Made by a program: the position numbers and the translations under genes. Under the pieces are notes generated by a model. The model was not told the origin of the DNA. It searched no databases and worked only from the letters and a program-made list of their open reading frames with translations. From positions 32,346,540 to 32,410,539 of the forward strand of contig CM057233.1 in NCBI GenBank assembly GCA_029891385.1: a DNA stretch of 64,000 nt, given 5' to 3'. Positions 45,565 through 59,900 of the stretch are shown here, one piece after another; within the stretch, counting starts at the first letter, position 1, and each line of letters starts with the position of its first letter. The stretch comes from Erythroxylum novogranatense. Its lineage: Eukaryota; Streptophyta; Magnoliopsida; Malpighiales; Erythroxylaceae.

Positions 45565-47890
45565 TGTAACAGCGCACCCCCTATGGGAAGGGTAGAATAG
45601 TAATTTGTCATAGGATGAGAGTGACTGGGATTAATTAGGATTGTTCATGCATACTGGTATTTGTGAACAGTGAAATTTGTGCACATGAAAATAACTATAC
45701 ATGCATTCATGACATTCTCGATATTTGTGCCTAATGAAATTTTGTTGTGGATAACGTGGTAATTGAGTTTGAAAAATTAATTTGAGTGATTCTTTGTGTG
45801 CTTTATATTTTAAGGGATTTTTAGAAATTTTTCTGGACTTTTCCAGAGAAGATTCCCAGACCGGAAAAATCGCCAAGTGGCGAATTTTCGGTATCAAAAG
45901 TTTCTACCCAATGGCACTACAATAGTGAGTATATTATTTTGGATTTGAAATTAGGACCATTGGAATTGAATGGGTCAAATTAAGGAAATCCTATTACATA
46001 TTTTGTCTTTTCCTTATTTTGTTGTTTTTTAGAAAAATGCCAAGTGTCCTAAGGATTTATTGTTTTTGTCTTATACTTACTTGCTTCCTCTCTCGGTGTT
46101 GCTTTATTTAAAGCATGAAAAGATCAAGTTCTTGCTTTTTATTCAACCCATCCGAAAACCCTCTTCATGTTACTTCTCCATCATTTCTCTCTTTCTTTAA
46201 GTGTTACTTCTTCCACCCTTAAGAGCCTTGCATGCATCCAAGCTATTTTCTTTTCATGATGATGATACACATGCATGGTGTTAGAAGAGAGTGGAGAAGT
46301 TGTTGAGTTAGAGTATTAATTAAAGAATTGAAGAGATTGAAGTTGAAAGCTTGATTTGGTAAGTTTTTGTTTTAAGCTGTCATTTATGCATTTAATGAAT
46401 AAATTGGTTGTTAGATGCATTGATTGGTATGTATTGGTCATTATCTATGATTTATGATGCATTAATGTCATGAAATCTATGGTTTGATTTGTTGGGCATG
46501 TTTGTGGAAGAATTGATGAGGTTATGATGATTAGTGTGGGAATTGTGTATTTTGAAGTGGTTTTAGTAATGTTAAATGGTTAAGACTTAAAGGCAATTAA
46601 TTTATGATGGATGCTGAAAATTATGGATCTATGTTGAAGTGAAGGTCTTGATGACCTATTGGCCCAATTCTTGTGTGATTAGGATGCTTATGCATGTGGA
46701 ATTGGTATTAGAAGTGATAGGATTTAAGTTGAAGATGAAAGCCGAAAAATTGATTTTGAACCTATTGCAATGTTTTGATCATAAATAATTGTGTAGTTAT
46801 GAAAATGAGGTGAGGTTTGGACCAAATGAAACTTTAGTTGATTGGATAAGATTTCTTGTGAAATAGGTGTTGTCTAATTGTAGCCTTAAGAGGTTGAATT
46901 TTGGCTTGTAAAGTTACTGTTGTGGACTGTGAACAGTAACCGAATGAGATGACCTAAACTTTTGATGATTTTTCTAGATTAATTTAGAAGGAATTGGTGA
47001 AAATGGTCTGCATTAAATTTTAAGCCTATCATGTTATATTTCCATTTCCACTCATTTTGCAATTTTTTGATATGTATATTGTGAGTTATGACCTGTGAAT
47101 GTTGGTTGTTTATGTGCATTATGTTGGAACCTAGCCATAAGTGTAGGTTTTGTGAGTATTGTGATTAGAAGCAAATTTAGAGGTTTTTGTGATTTGAATT
47201 GGCTCAAGTGATCTTCTGGAAATTTGTATAGGAAACAATTATCTTGAAAATGGCATATAATATGCTATTTTTGGATATCAGATTTGGGAGTAATGAATTT
47301 GCAAAAACTGAATCTGAATTAGGGCATTGACTGTTGATCAGGACAGTCACTTACATGAGAGTTTTGAGCTTGTTAATGATGGAATTGAATTCTGAGTCCT
47401 TTATTAAAATTGAAGTATGAGATCTTATCTTTCCATTGATATAAGGTAGTGATTTTTTTGACATTTTTGCAAGGAGCTATGCTGTTTTAAAATTTGCTGT
47501 CCAGATTGGGGAATTTCAGTGGGCAGATTCTTTGTTGAATTGTTTGACCTATTTAGCAAGTGAATTTGATTTCATGTTGTTCATTAAGGTTGTAGAAAAC
47601 ATTGTGATTTTTCTGTGCAAATTTATTGTGTAATTTTGGACTAAGGAAATGGAAAGTTATGGATTTTGCAAAATCCTTCACTGTTTTGAGAGGCATTGAC
47701 TAGGCAGTAGCTTCGATTGGATTTTTGACACCCTTAGGGGTGAAATTGATTTTTATGGTCTTCATGAAACTTGTAGAGGTTTTCATGATCTTTCCAACGA
47801 GATATGGTTTGTAATTTTCTGAATTGTGTACAAAGAGTTATTGGTGTTGAATTTCAGTTTGAAAATAGGAAAAAGAGAAGGAAATAGGGG

Positions 47891-47932
<42 letters not shown>

Positions 47933-49348
47933 TGTTTTATTTGATTTTTGTGTTCTTTTGGGAATTTTTGGACGGAAAATTTACGTGTGTCTGGGTATTG
48001 GTTCTTTGATCACTGTTTTATTTAGTTTTGGACCTATAGAGGTCCGAATTGAGTAATTTCAGTTATGTAAGATTTCTACTTTTTATACGGATTTTTGTGA
48101 TTGAAAATTATGGTTTTAGGGTCGAGAATATCATGAACATGCATTGTACACTTTTTAATTGCTACATGTGCATCATTAAATCATTCCGATTCAACAATTA
48201 GTAATGGGTTTGTTCTCTGATCATTATAGAGGCACATTTGGAGCGTCGATCCACCGACGTTGCAGAGACTTCCCGGCATAGCTCGAAAGTAATAGGTGAG
48301 TGACTGAGATGGTTTTCGCTCAATTATTATATGTCTAATGTGGGGAATAATGGTGGGATTAGTGGTTGCGTTTGTTTCTGACTGGATTCCGGACAGATGG
48401 TCCGATGAATTGGAAGATCTGACATAGAAGTGTTTTGATGTGCAAATTGTGAATTGTTTGCTATTACTGTGATATACTTTGATTAATTGCCTTACCTCAG
48501 ATGTGACCTGATTGTATTACATTGACTGATTGTGATACATTGACTGTTAAATTAGGCATATGCATTTCATACACAAAGGTATAAATGGATAATAACAGTT
48601 GTGACTAGAGTCGCCACTGATACTGAAAAAGAGCCTCGAGCTCGAAGGGAAAAGGGCTCTCCTACTCCCTAGATGCGTCTACTGCATACTATATACTGTT
48701 AAGCGCTCGGTCACAACATTGGAATAAACTGGAAAAGTGTCACATATGCATTGCATACATATTTAACTGACTGAATACTTGAACTGGAATAAGGCAAAAG
48801 TGCCTGAGACAATTGTGATGTGTTTCTTCTTCCTGTTTTATTGGATTGACTCTATAGTTTGTTTATGTGATGCATGAATTGGGCGAACCATCGATGATGG
48901 TTCTTCATTGAGTTCGCAAACTCACCCAAAATTGCAACCTATTTTTCAGGATCGAGAGTAGACTGATAGCTCCTGAGAGACTGTAGAGCCGCGTAGATCA
49001 GTTTGGCGAGAGAGGCTATGGCTCAAAGATCGGTCAGCTGGGATTTCTTTTGAGATGACCTAGTTAGGACTGCTATCTTTGTCTTGTTGTATATAGTATT
49101 TTTGGGTTAAGTGTTCAGAGTGATGTACAGACTGAGAACACTAACAGTTGAATAAATTACTGAGTTTGATGAAATGAAATGGAACACAGTTTGGTTTTAA
49201 AAAGTTTCAATTTCATATTATTGTTTTATTATTGTGATGCCATGTGGAGTTTAGAGTTGTTTGTCTGTAGTGCTTTCTTATTGTAGGATATGTACCGGAA
49301 TGACCTACGGGTGTTCCGGTGGGTACTCTACGGTAAGAGGGCGCTACA
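45565..49348 (+). repeat. 5' LTR of element I
   Basis: 3784 bp, TGTAACAGCGCACCCCC ... GGGCGCTACA. Its beginning and long middle stretches are collinear with the inverted LTRs of I2 and, at the end, with solo LTR G. A likely promoter region with TTATTTAAAG lies near 46103. It contains the (AT)17 tract at 47895. Confidence 0.9.
47895..47928. repeat. (AT)17 microsatellite in LTR I
   Basis: Uninterrupted AT dinucleotide repeat. Flanking sequence is alignable with the LTRs of I2, where the palindromic AAGTCGACTT cluster sits at the same point. Confidence 0.95.
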
Positions 49349-49353
49349 TTAGG

Positions 49354-49368
49354 TGGTATCAGAGCATG
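49354..49368 (+). other. Primer-binding site, initiator-Met type (element I)
   Basis: TGGTATCAGAGCATG, 5 nt after the LTR end; typical of chromoviruses. Confidence 0.92.
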
Positions 49369-49528
49369 ATTTTGCATCTGTTGGGATTAGTCAAATATTT
49401 AGGTGTAAATTTTACAGAAATGCAGAAATTGATCGAAATTTTTGTTTTGTTCTAGGTCATCCGCCTTAGGTGATCAGGTCGAACAACCAGCTGACCAAGG
49501 ATTGGTCGGAGCAAGTAGAGAATCCTCT

Positions 49529-49632
49529 ATGCCTCGATCTGAGGAGTTACTTCCTAGAGTCCCCGTGAGACGGGAGAGGAGATATGATTTGCTGCGTAAG
49601 CAGGGGGTTGTAGACTTCTATGGCAGTACAGA
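49529..49632 (+). pseudogene. Element I gag, N-terminal piece
   Basis: First ATG in frame at 49529-49531 (the frame is open from about 49442). It encodes PRSEELLPRVPVRRER and VDFYGSTD up to the insertion point of I2. The last five bases, ACAGA, are the target duplication. The frame resumes after I2 as AEAEGWLEMTERVFDQM (61030 onward). Confidence 0.82.
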
Positions 49633-52600
49633 TGTAACACCCCACTCTCGCGTGACTCGAAGCCGATATCGTTGGTAATATCCGAGTTCGTGCCCTGTGA
49701 GGGTGGTGTACTACATCAGTCGGTCAAAACTAAGTATAACATTTTTTTCTTGTTTTTCTATTACCCTCATGTACGCGGAAAACAGTAGACAATTTGAACC
49801 CACGTGCATAAATAAACATTTTCAGTTAATATAATCAGTCAACGATAATTTACAAAAACCAGTTAATGTACAAATAACATAACCAAATTGGCCCATGATA
49901 AATACAAAGTATCATTTTACAAAGATTGTATTTTATTGGACACTAATGCAGACGCAAACTGATCCCGACCTCTAACCTTCACTTGCCTACAGCAGACATA
50001 CTCCCGTGTCAAACGGGGTACTCTTCAAGACCTGAAAAATATATGCAAAATTTTGGTGAGTTTTTGCGAACTCAGTGAGGAACCATCATCGATGGTACGC
50101 CCAATTCATGCATCATATAAACACTTTATCGTAATATGACAGTCGTAATACAACCACAATAATAATACAGTCACGATAAGAATACAGTCACAATAATAAT
50201 TCAGTCATAATACAGTCATAGAGGCATTTCAGGTATTCAGTTATTCAATCCAAGATGTATGCAATGCACATGTGACACTTTTTTAGTTTTATTACAGTGT
50301 TGTGACCGAGCGCTTAAGCAGTAATCAGTGTTCAATGGACGCTTGGCGTCTAGGGAGTAAGACTCCCTTCGAGCTCGAGGCTCTTTTTCAAGTCGATGTC
50401 GATGTCGATGGCGACTACGTCACAACCTGTTGTTATCATCAGTTTATGAATTGATGCATGCAATGTATAAGCTCAATTGAACAACAAGATAAAACGATGC
50501 GCTTGAAGAGAGGCGGTGAAATACAAGACAAAGATGTAGCAAGCAATGGATCACAGTATAACCAGCAGATCACAGTATATCACAGTGGATCACAGTACAA
50601 CACAATTGATCATAATACAGTATCTCACAATTGATCACAGTAGAAGCAATTCGGTTCACGGAATACACTTCTATGTCATGATTCCCTATACATCGGGCCC
50701 TTCGCCCGGAATCCATAGTCAGAAACAAACGCAATCCTAATCCCTCCATTATTCTCCACACTAAACATATAATAATTGAATGAAATCAATCTCAGTCACT
50801 CACCTGTACTTCCCAGCTAATACCTGGAGGTCTCAGTAACATCAGTGGACCGATGCTCCAAATGTACCTCTAAAACAGTTACAGTATACAAACATTACCA
50901 ATTGCTTAATCAGAACTATTGAATAATGCACATGAAGCAATTTGCAGGTGCACAATGCATGTTCATGATATTCCCGGCCTTAATCCAATATTTTCAGTCA
51001 CAAAAATCCGTCTAACAATTAGAAATCCAACGGCACTGACAGTACTCAATTCAAACCTCTATAGGTCCAAAAATAAATAAAACAGTGATCAAAGACCATT
51101 ACCTGGATTCACGTCAATTTCTCGTCCAAATATTCCCAATTTTTGATAAAATGATATTCAATAGTCGATGAATCCGATGCCTTAAGAATCAGGTCAATCA
51201 GACATCGGACAGACAAGTTATAAGCAAAAGAATGGAAAAAGGTCAATATAAGTCGACTTATCTGAGAATACAAGTCAACTTACTCTACTGTATATGAATA
51301 AGTCGACTTACTGAAGATACAAGTCGACTTACTTTAGTCCCATAACAGATCTGGAAAACTTTCTCCGACATGCCAACTTCCACAGGGCATAATTCCTTAC
51401 TCCGAACTCCAAATTGAGCAAACTTGGTGTCTATTTCATAGAGAAAAGAAAGATCTAAAATGTTCATGAAGGACACAAAAACTAATTTCACCTCTAAAGG
51501 TGTCAAAAATACACTCAAAGTTACTGCCTTCACAATGCCTCTCAACACAGTTCAAAATTTTGTCAAAACAGCGTACCATTTTATAAAATCCATAACTTCT
51601 TATATATTCATCCAGAAATTACACAATAAATGTGCACAGAAAGATCACAATGTTTTCTACAACTTTCATGTTTAACATGAAAGAAAATTCAATTGCTAAA
51701 TGAGTCAAACAAATCAACAAATCTTTTGCCCACTGAAAGTACCCAATCTGAACAGCAATTTTCCAAATAGCATAGCTCCTTGCAAAAATGTCAAAAAATT
51801 GCATACTTTATACCCATGAAAAGATCAAACACAGAAATACACTTCTCATGAAGGGCTTCAAAGCCAATTCCATTTCTATCAAGCTCAAAACTATCATACC
51901 AGTTTCTGCCCTGACTACTAGTCAATGACCTAACTTCAGTCCAATCTTTGAAAATTCATAAGTCTCAATACTATTATCTAAAAATTGCATGCTATATACC
52001 ATTTTCAAGATAACTGCTTCCTCTACACCTTTTCAGAAGATCACTGAAGCCAATTCAATTCACGGAAATCTCTAAAATTGCTTCCAATCAGAATGTTCAC
52101 AAAACCTTCACTTAGTCTAGGTTTCACCACAATGCACAAAATCAGTCAATAGTTAACAGTTCATATCTCCCAATATACAAATCGAAAAATTATAAAATCA
52201 GTGGAAATGGAAAGCTAACTTGATAGGCTTCAACTTTCATGAAGACAATCTAAACCATGTTCATTCACTAACCCTCATTCATGTCTTACACAAGCATAAC
52301 TTTATCCAACAATTCAAACTATAATTATGCATCATACATCATCTTTAGTGAACAATCACTTCTAATCCATGCAAATCACTATGAATTCATTCATGAAATA
52401 CATAAGTAAAGCTTAAACCATACACTTACCTAATCAAAGCTTCCAACCCCTTCAATTCTCCAACTCCTCAACTTTCTCTATTTCATCCTCATGCATGGTT
52501 CTCATGAAAAGAAGATAGAGGGCCTAAGCTTGTAAGTATGAGGGAAGCATTAAAGTAGAAGAAGAAGGAGGGAACCAACGCCAATGAAGAAATCAATAAA

Positions 52601-53230
52601 GAAGGAGAAGATGGGAGAGTTTTCGGATGGAGGAGAATATAAGCAAAAACAAATGCTCTTTTTCCTTCTTTAAAGTTGAAGTTGCCGAAATATAAAAGAT
52701 AACAATGCATTAAATGGTGGGACACTTGGCAATTAGAGGAAGAAATAAGGAAAAGTCAAACTACCAATCAAATATTTGATAAAAAAAAAATCCAAAAACC
52801 AAATAAATTCTCAATCCATTTTTAAGGTTCCATATTTCGACCCTACCACAAAATATCCAATAGGCCAGTACCATTTGATAGCAATTTCGGTATTGAAAAT
52901 CAGTCGGTTCGCCACTTGCCGATTTTTTTCCGGTCCAAGAATTTTCTCCAGAAAATTTCATAAAAATTCCTAAAATTCCCTTAAAATATAAAACACACAA
53001 TGGCGCACTCAGAATAATTTTTCAAACACAATGACCACGTTAACCACAATAAAATGCTGTTTAGGCCTAATTACTGGGAAATAATCATGAATGCATGTAC
53101 AGTTATTTCACGTGCACAAATTCACTGTTGACCAATACCAGTATGCATAACAATGCCAAATCAGTCCTAATCACGGTCACTCCTAGCCAAATGACTATTT
53201 TACCCTTCCCATCGAGGGTGGGATGTTACA
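49633..53230 (-). repeat. 3' LTR of I2
   Basis: 3598 bp, TGTAACACCCCAC...GGGATGTTACA. Nearly identical to the other LTR except for a 459-bp absence at about 52247 and small indels. It contains runs of TACAGTCA (50140-50225) and ATCACAGT words (50550-50645) and a triple GATGTC expansion near 50395. Confidence 0.93.
51250..51330. repeat. AAGTCGACTT palindrome cluster, left LTR of I2
   Basis: Four words: AAGTCGACTT at 51250, 51300 and 51321, and AAGTCAACTT at 51272; each in the frame (A)CAAGTCGACTTA. Confidence 0.9.
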
Positions 53231-53243
53231 ACTCCCCCATCCT
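53231..53243 (-). other. Polypurine tract of I2
   Basis: Minus strand AGGATGGGGGAGT directly before the 3' LTR start TGTAACATCC. Confidence 0.85.
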
Positions 53244-56200
53244 TACAAAAATTTCGTCCTCGAAATTCTCAGTCGATCCTACATGTCCTATACCCCTCGT
53301 CACTTAATGACTCATTTTTCGCAAGATCACAGTAAACAATCTTAGTCAGTCTTTCAATCACTTATTTGGCTATCACATTATCACTCATCACAGTAGACGG
53401 ACTCAATAAGGCTATCAGTTGGCGATCTCACTATCTTAACTATCTTCCTTGACTATTTCAGAGTAGACACTACCTTTAGTTCAGATGCTATGACTTAGAT
53501 CATTATTTCCGAACCTATCCACTTATCACATTTTATTAATCCAATACCTATTTCTCCAGTAACATACAGACTCATTCATGTTCCATTTATACCCTTTTTG
53601 CCAATTTTGAGTACACCTTGTCAAGGTGATACTGACATAAAAATCTTTTATCTCGTTTTCAACACCTCACTTTCCTTTGGTACCAACACAGTGACACTTG
53701 TCTCCATTCCGCTATTACCGGTGGTAATTCACCTAACACATTTATTTGTTAGATTTCATTGTCTCTTAGTTCAAATTTATCTCTCCTATGACAATTCACT
53801 GGTCTTTAGTGTTCACGCACTCTATTCGTACATGCATTTTACTTTCTTTCTTTTGTCCGATCATGTTCCACCTTCTCTAATCCATTTAGTTTTCCTAAGT
53901 CACTTTCTTTTGTTTCACTCATCACAAGTATCTTGACTCAATTTTGGTATTTGACTCTTGTTAGGCACTTTTTCGTGTATTACAAGCGTGTGCAATCCCT
54001 TTTTGTGATCATCATAAGCCCTATGGTCATTCAGTCAAAACTATATACCAAGTTCATAATTCTCTGAAGTCCAAAACACGTAAGCACTTTGCCTGTGGAA
54101 CATTCAAACCTATAATCACTTCGTTCTATACCTATTAGTAACTTAAGTTCACTCTTTGCGTATTCCTATGAGAATGTCTCGCTTCGATTGTTCAATTTCT
54201 TTGCTCACCAATTCCTTTGCTCAATCACTTTTTTCAGGTACATATGCTTCTTCCTTGCAATACTGTTCTTCCGATTTTACTCGAACGTCCAGATGCAGTA
54301 TGGGAATCATCATTTTGACTCTTGAACTCTTAGCCTTTCTTACCTCTATCCAGTTCCACTATCTACAAACTTCAATGTTCTAGTGACACTTCCTTTTGCT
54401 CCATATTCTACGTGACATTTTGCCTTCTTGAGTGGAAACCCTAATATCTGTATTTATTCTGTTCAGTTCAGAATTGTCTATTCACTATTTGAGACTACAT
54501 TAGACCTTTATCAGTATAATATTCAGTTGTGTATGCCGTTCAAACTCCAAACTTTTCTCAAGTTACATGATGTATACCTTATAGGAATCCAAGGTCTCCA
54601 AGGCTTTAAACAATTTCGATTGTAGTCCCAATAACATATATCCAAATCAACTCAATTCATATTATACCATTCTAACATATTGTCTCATTTGACATTTCAT
54701 CACACACTGCCCAATCTCCAAGGGTATGCTTCTTGTCAGTGTTAGGATCCTTAATTATTCATATAGCTCTTTTTACCTTTCAACTCTATCAAACACATTC
54801 CATCTATGATCATAGTCATCCATTTGTTTACCTCGCATCAATCTCTATTGGGGTATAGTTGACTTTAACAGACATCAGTCAAATTTTCCAGTGAGTCCAC
54901 AGTTAGTGTATTTGTGATTCCTTAATGAAGGTACCAATGCTTCATGACATTTTTAGTGTCCCACTAGGACTTCTTGTCTCTACTAAGTTTCTCTGTTCAT
55001 GCCATTGCTGTGAGTTTACATCAACCTATGCCAATGCCTATTCATTCATACTTGTATCTCCATAAATTCCACTTTATTTGAGTATTTCACTTTGTGGGTT
55101 GATATTATTTTTCGTAAATTCAATTCAAGATCTCTCACCATTTTTGCATCACAAATATGGAGACCTATTCTCTTCACATTGCAATAGGATCATCTCAAAT
55201 TGAAAATCCACTAACGTATTTGGATACTTTATATTTCTGTACTCACAATGCATATAACCTCAGTAGTATATTTCACTTATTATGCCTAAGTCTCCTCTTG
55301 AGACATAAATCCATTTCACTTTTGATTTGGGACATACTTATTTTCGATTTGTTCCCATCATGACCATTAATCTTGTTACCATCATTTTATAATGTTCACG
55401 AATTCATCAATCAACTAGTTTCCCTAATTGCTTTTCAATCATTCGCAGTATCTTAAGAATCTCCATTTCAAGAAGCTCAATTTCTACTATACTCACTATC
55501 TCAACAAGAGAAATTTTATGCCATAATTTGAAATATCAGAACATTCCTTGCACTAAGGTTCTGTGGGACACTAAACACTTTCTTTGACAGTAATACTTTA
55601 ATATACACAACACCAAAAATCATTTCATCTCATCCGGAGACCAATTAATAACTTATACTATTCAGAATTACACAAAACTCCTTCCCGTTTGTGCCAATCC
55701 TCGAATAGAGGACTTATGCCATAATCATTATTCATTTCCTCCCACATGAACCTTACACTATAGAAACTATGAATATCACTTATTTAATCATTCACCGATC
55801 ATTTTATCTTTTATTTCCATGTATATTTTTCACATAAGTTTCATTGATCATGATAAACTTACTATCCAATATATACTCCCAACGATAAATCAACTTAAAT
55901 GCGACAACTCTTTTCATATATCACATCATTCATATGCCAGCTTGACTTTTTAAGGTCATATCCACTTGACTTATACATTGGCATCTCATTATTACTACTG
56001 ATTCCTCAAACAATCCACGATAGGGTATCCCCATTGATAGGACATTCGGGAGCACATCACCGAAAACACGATAAAAATCATTGATACAAATACACTGTAC
56101 CTCTATCTATTTTCCCATTCATTTACCATTTCTGTTTCCATATAGACAGATTCAACTAATCCAGAATTTTCCGATGCTCAATCAGTAGAAATTTATAGTC

Positions 56201-56980
56201 TTCCTTTTTCCCCACTATCTTCTTATACTGATTTACAAACTCTTAGCACAGTTCTTCACATAACCATTTTGGTCCCAAACTTATGCGTTCAAGATCATAC
56301 CCGTTTCACGAGTCCATTTCAGTTTATCAATTTCATCTTACTATTTCTACTTCTTCCTAACCTTATAGTCACCTCACTCTTTCATTGAAAGGTAGAACCC
56401 TTCGGTGTAATATCGATCTCATTCCAACCTCGCTTTCACCATCCATGATATCCACTAACACAAATGTAGTGAATCCATATCTGCCTAATCGGACCATATA
56501 CGTTTTGCTCATTTCCAATTGTGTCCCATTTCGTCGAATCAACAAGTCACAACTCTAATTACTTTCTCATATCCACAGTGGACCTCACCATACTATAGAA
56601 ATGCTCATTTTCTGTCGCCGTAATATTGCCACTTTACTCAGGGGATTCATTTTGATATCATTTCTTTCCTCAATCAGCCCATACCAATATAATCATACTT
56701 ATGTCACAGTCAAGCGTTTTTAACCATCGTACAATATCAATCACATTATCCATTTTTTTCCTTCTTCCCCCTTCCTAATTATCCATACACTTTTATAGCT
56801 CACGTTCTGATACATTCTCCTTATGCTACCACTAAGCACTTGACACATGTTCACACACGTAGGATTTCTACTCATACGACTCAGACTAGGGATCAGTTGC
56901 CACGGTCTGCAACGACATAACTCAAATGCATGCAACTTGACCTATGTTTCAGACTGTGCCTAGATACATTCGTATTGCTG
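53244..56980 (-). other. Non-coding internal domain of I2
   Basis: About 3.7 kb between polypurine tract and primer site. The plus strand is pyrimidine-rich (so the element's sense strand is purine-rich). No frame on the sense strand reaches 65 codons, and I recognise no gag, protease, RT or integrase motif. A 112-codon antisense frame (53598-53936) looks like a by-product of the C/T-rich composition. The domain is presumably kept for length, packaging or replication signals. Confidence 0.75.
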
Positions 56981-56993
56981 GGCTCTGATACCA
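56981..56993 (-). other. Primer-binding site, initiator-Met type (I2)
   Basis: Minus strand TGGTATCAGAGCC, 6 nt inside the 5' LTR; the same tRNA as element I. Confidence 0.92.
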
Positions 56994-56999
56994 CCTAAA

Positions 57000-59900
57000 T
57001 GTAACAACCCACTCTCGCGTGACCCGAACCCGATATCGTTGGTGATATCCGAGTCCATGCCCCGTGAGGGTGGTGTACTACATCAGTCGGTCAAAACTAA
57101 GTATAACATTTTTTTCTTGTTTTTCTATTACCCTCATGTACGCGAAAAACAGTAGAAAATTTGAACCCACGTGCATAAATAAACATTTTCAGTTAATACA
57201 ATCAGTCAACGATAATTTACAAAAACCAGTTAATGTACAAATAATAGAACCACATTGGCCCATGATAAATACAAAGTATCATTTTACAAAGATTGTATTC
57301 TATTGGACACTAATGCAGACGCAAACTGATCCCGACCTCTAACCTTCACTTGCCTACAGCAGACATACTCCCGTGTCAAACGGGGTACTCTTCAAGACCT
57401 GAAAAATAGATGCAAAATTTTGGTGAGTTTTTGCGAACTCAGTGATGGTACGCCCAATTCATGCATCACATAAACACTTTACCGTAATACGACAGTCACA
57501 ATACATCCACAATAATAATACAATCACGATAAGAATACAGTCACAATAATAATTCAGTCACAATACATTCACAGAGGCATTTTACGTATTCAGTTATTCA
57601 GTCCAAGATGTAGGCAATGCACATGTGACACTTTTTCAATTTTATTACAGTGTTGTGACCGAGCACTTAAGTAGTAAACAATGTTCAGTGGACGCTTGGC
57701 GTCTAGGGAGTAAGACTCCCTTCGAGCTCGAGGCTCTTTTTCAGTATCAGTAGCGACTCGTCACAACTGTTGTTATTATCAGCTTATGCATTGATGTATG
57801 CAATGCATATGCTCAATTGAACAGTTAGTATAAAACAGTCTGCCCCAGTAGAGGCGGCGAAATACAGTACAGTGTAGCAAGCAATGGATCACAATATAAC
57901 CAGCAGATCATAGTATATCATAGTGGATCACAGTACAGCACAATTGATCACAATACAGTATCTCACAATTGATCAAAGTAGAAGCAATTCGGTTCATGGA
58001 ATACACTTCTATGTTATGATTCCCTATACATCGGGTCCTTCGCCCGGAATCCATAGTCAGAAACAAACGCAATCCTAATCCCTCCATTATTCTCCACACT
58101 AAACATATAATAATTGAACGAAAGCCATCTCGCCGCCATTGCATTTCCCAAATAATACCGAGGCCTTAGTGACATCAGTGGACCGACGCTCCAAATATAC
58201 CTCTAAAACAGTTACAGTATACAAACATTACCAATTGCTCAATCAGAACTATTGAATAATGCACATGAAGCAATTTGCAGGTGCACAATGCATGTTCATG
58301 ATATTCCCAGCCTTAATCCAATATTTTCAGTCACAAAAATCCGTCTAACAATTAGAAATCCAACGGCACTGACAGTACTCAATTCGGACCTCTATAGGTC
58401 CAAAAGTAAATAAAACAGTGATCAAAGACCATTACCCGAATTCACGTCAATTTCTCTTCCAAATATTCCCAATTTCTGATAAAATGAAATTCAATAGTCG
58501 ATGAATCCGATGCCTCAAGAATCAGGTCAATTGGACATCGGACGAACAAGTTAAAAACAAAAGAATGGAAAAAGGTCAGTACAAGTCGACTTATCTGAGA
58601 ATACAAGTCAACTTACTCTACTGTGTAGGAATAATTCGACTTACTAAAGATACAAGTCGACTTACATTACTCCCATAACAGATCTGGAAAACTTTCTCCG
58701 ACATGCCAACTTCCACAGGGCATAATTCCTTACTCCGAACTCTAAATTGAGCAAACTTGGTGTCGATTTCATAGAGAAAAGAAAGATCTACAATGTTCAT
58801 GAAGGACACAAAAACTAATTTCACCTCTAAGGGTTTCAAAAATACACTCAAATTTACTGCCTTCACAATGCCTCTCAACACAGTGCAAAATTTTGTCAAA
58901 ACAGCGTACCATTTTATAAAATCCATAACTTCTTATATATTCAGCCAAAAATTACACAATAAATGTACACAGAAAGATCACAATATTTTCTACAATTTTC
59001 ATGTACAACATGAAAGAAAATTCAATTGCTAAATGAGTCAAACAAATCAACAAAGCTTCTGCCCACTGAAAGTACCCAATCTGAACAGCAATTTTCCAAA
59101 CAGCATAGCTCCTTGTACAAATGTCAAAAAATTGCATACTTTATACCCATGAAAAGATCAAACACAGTAATACACTTCTCATGAAGGGATTCAAAGCCAA
59201 TTCCATTTCTATCAAGCTCAAAACTATCATACAAATTTCTGCCCTGACTACTAGTCAATGACCTAACTTCAGTCCAATCTTTGAAAATTCATAAGTCTCA
59301 ATACTGTTATCTAAAAATTGCATGCTATATACCATTTTCAAGATAACCGCTTCCTATACACCTTTTCAGAAGATCACTGAAGCCAATTCAATTCACGGAA
59401 ATCTCTAAAATTGCTTCCAATCAGAATGTTCACAAAACCTTCACTTAGTCTAGGTTTCACCACAATGCGCAAAATCAGTCAATAGTTAACAGTTCATATC
59501 TCCCAATATACAAATAGAAAAATTACAAAATCAGTGGAAATGGAAAGCTAACTGGATAGGCTTCAACTTTCATGAAGACCATTTTCACCAATTCCATCTA
59601 AATTAATTCAGAAAAATCATCAAGCAATTAGGTCATTTGGTTCAGTTACTGTTCACACCAGCCACAACAGTAACTTTGTAAGCCAAAATTCAACCTCTTA
59701 AGGCTACGATTAGACAACACCTATTTCGTACAAAATTGTAGCCAATCAACTAAAGTTTCATTTGGCACAAACCGCACCTCATTTGCACAACCACACCATT
59801 AGTTATGATCAAAACAGTGTAATAGGTACAAAATCAATTTTCCAGCTTTACTACTCCATTCACTTCCTATCATGTCAAGTCCAATTCTACTACCATAAGC

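Noticed and set aside
53598..53936. 112-codon plus-strand open frame
   Set aside because: Antisense in the non-coding interior of I2; hydrophobic and Leu/Phe/Ser-rich as expected from C/T-rich DNA.
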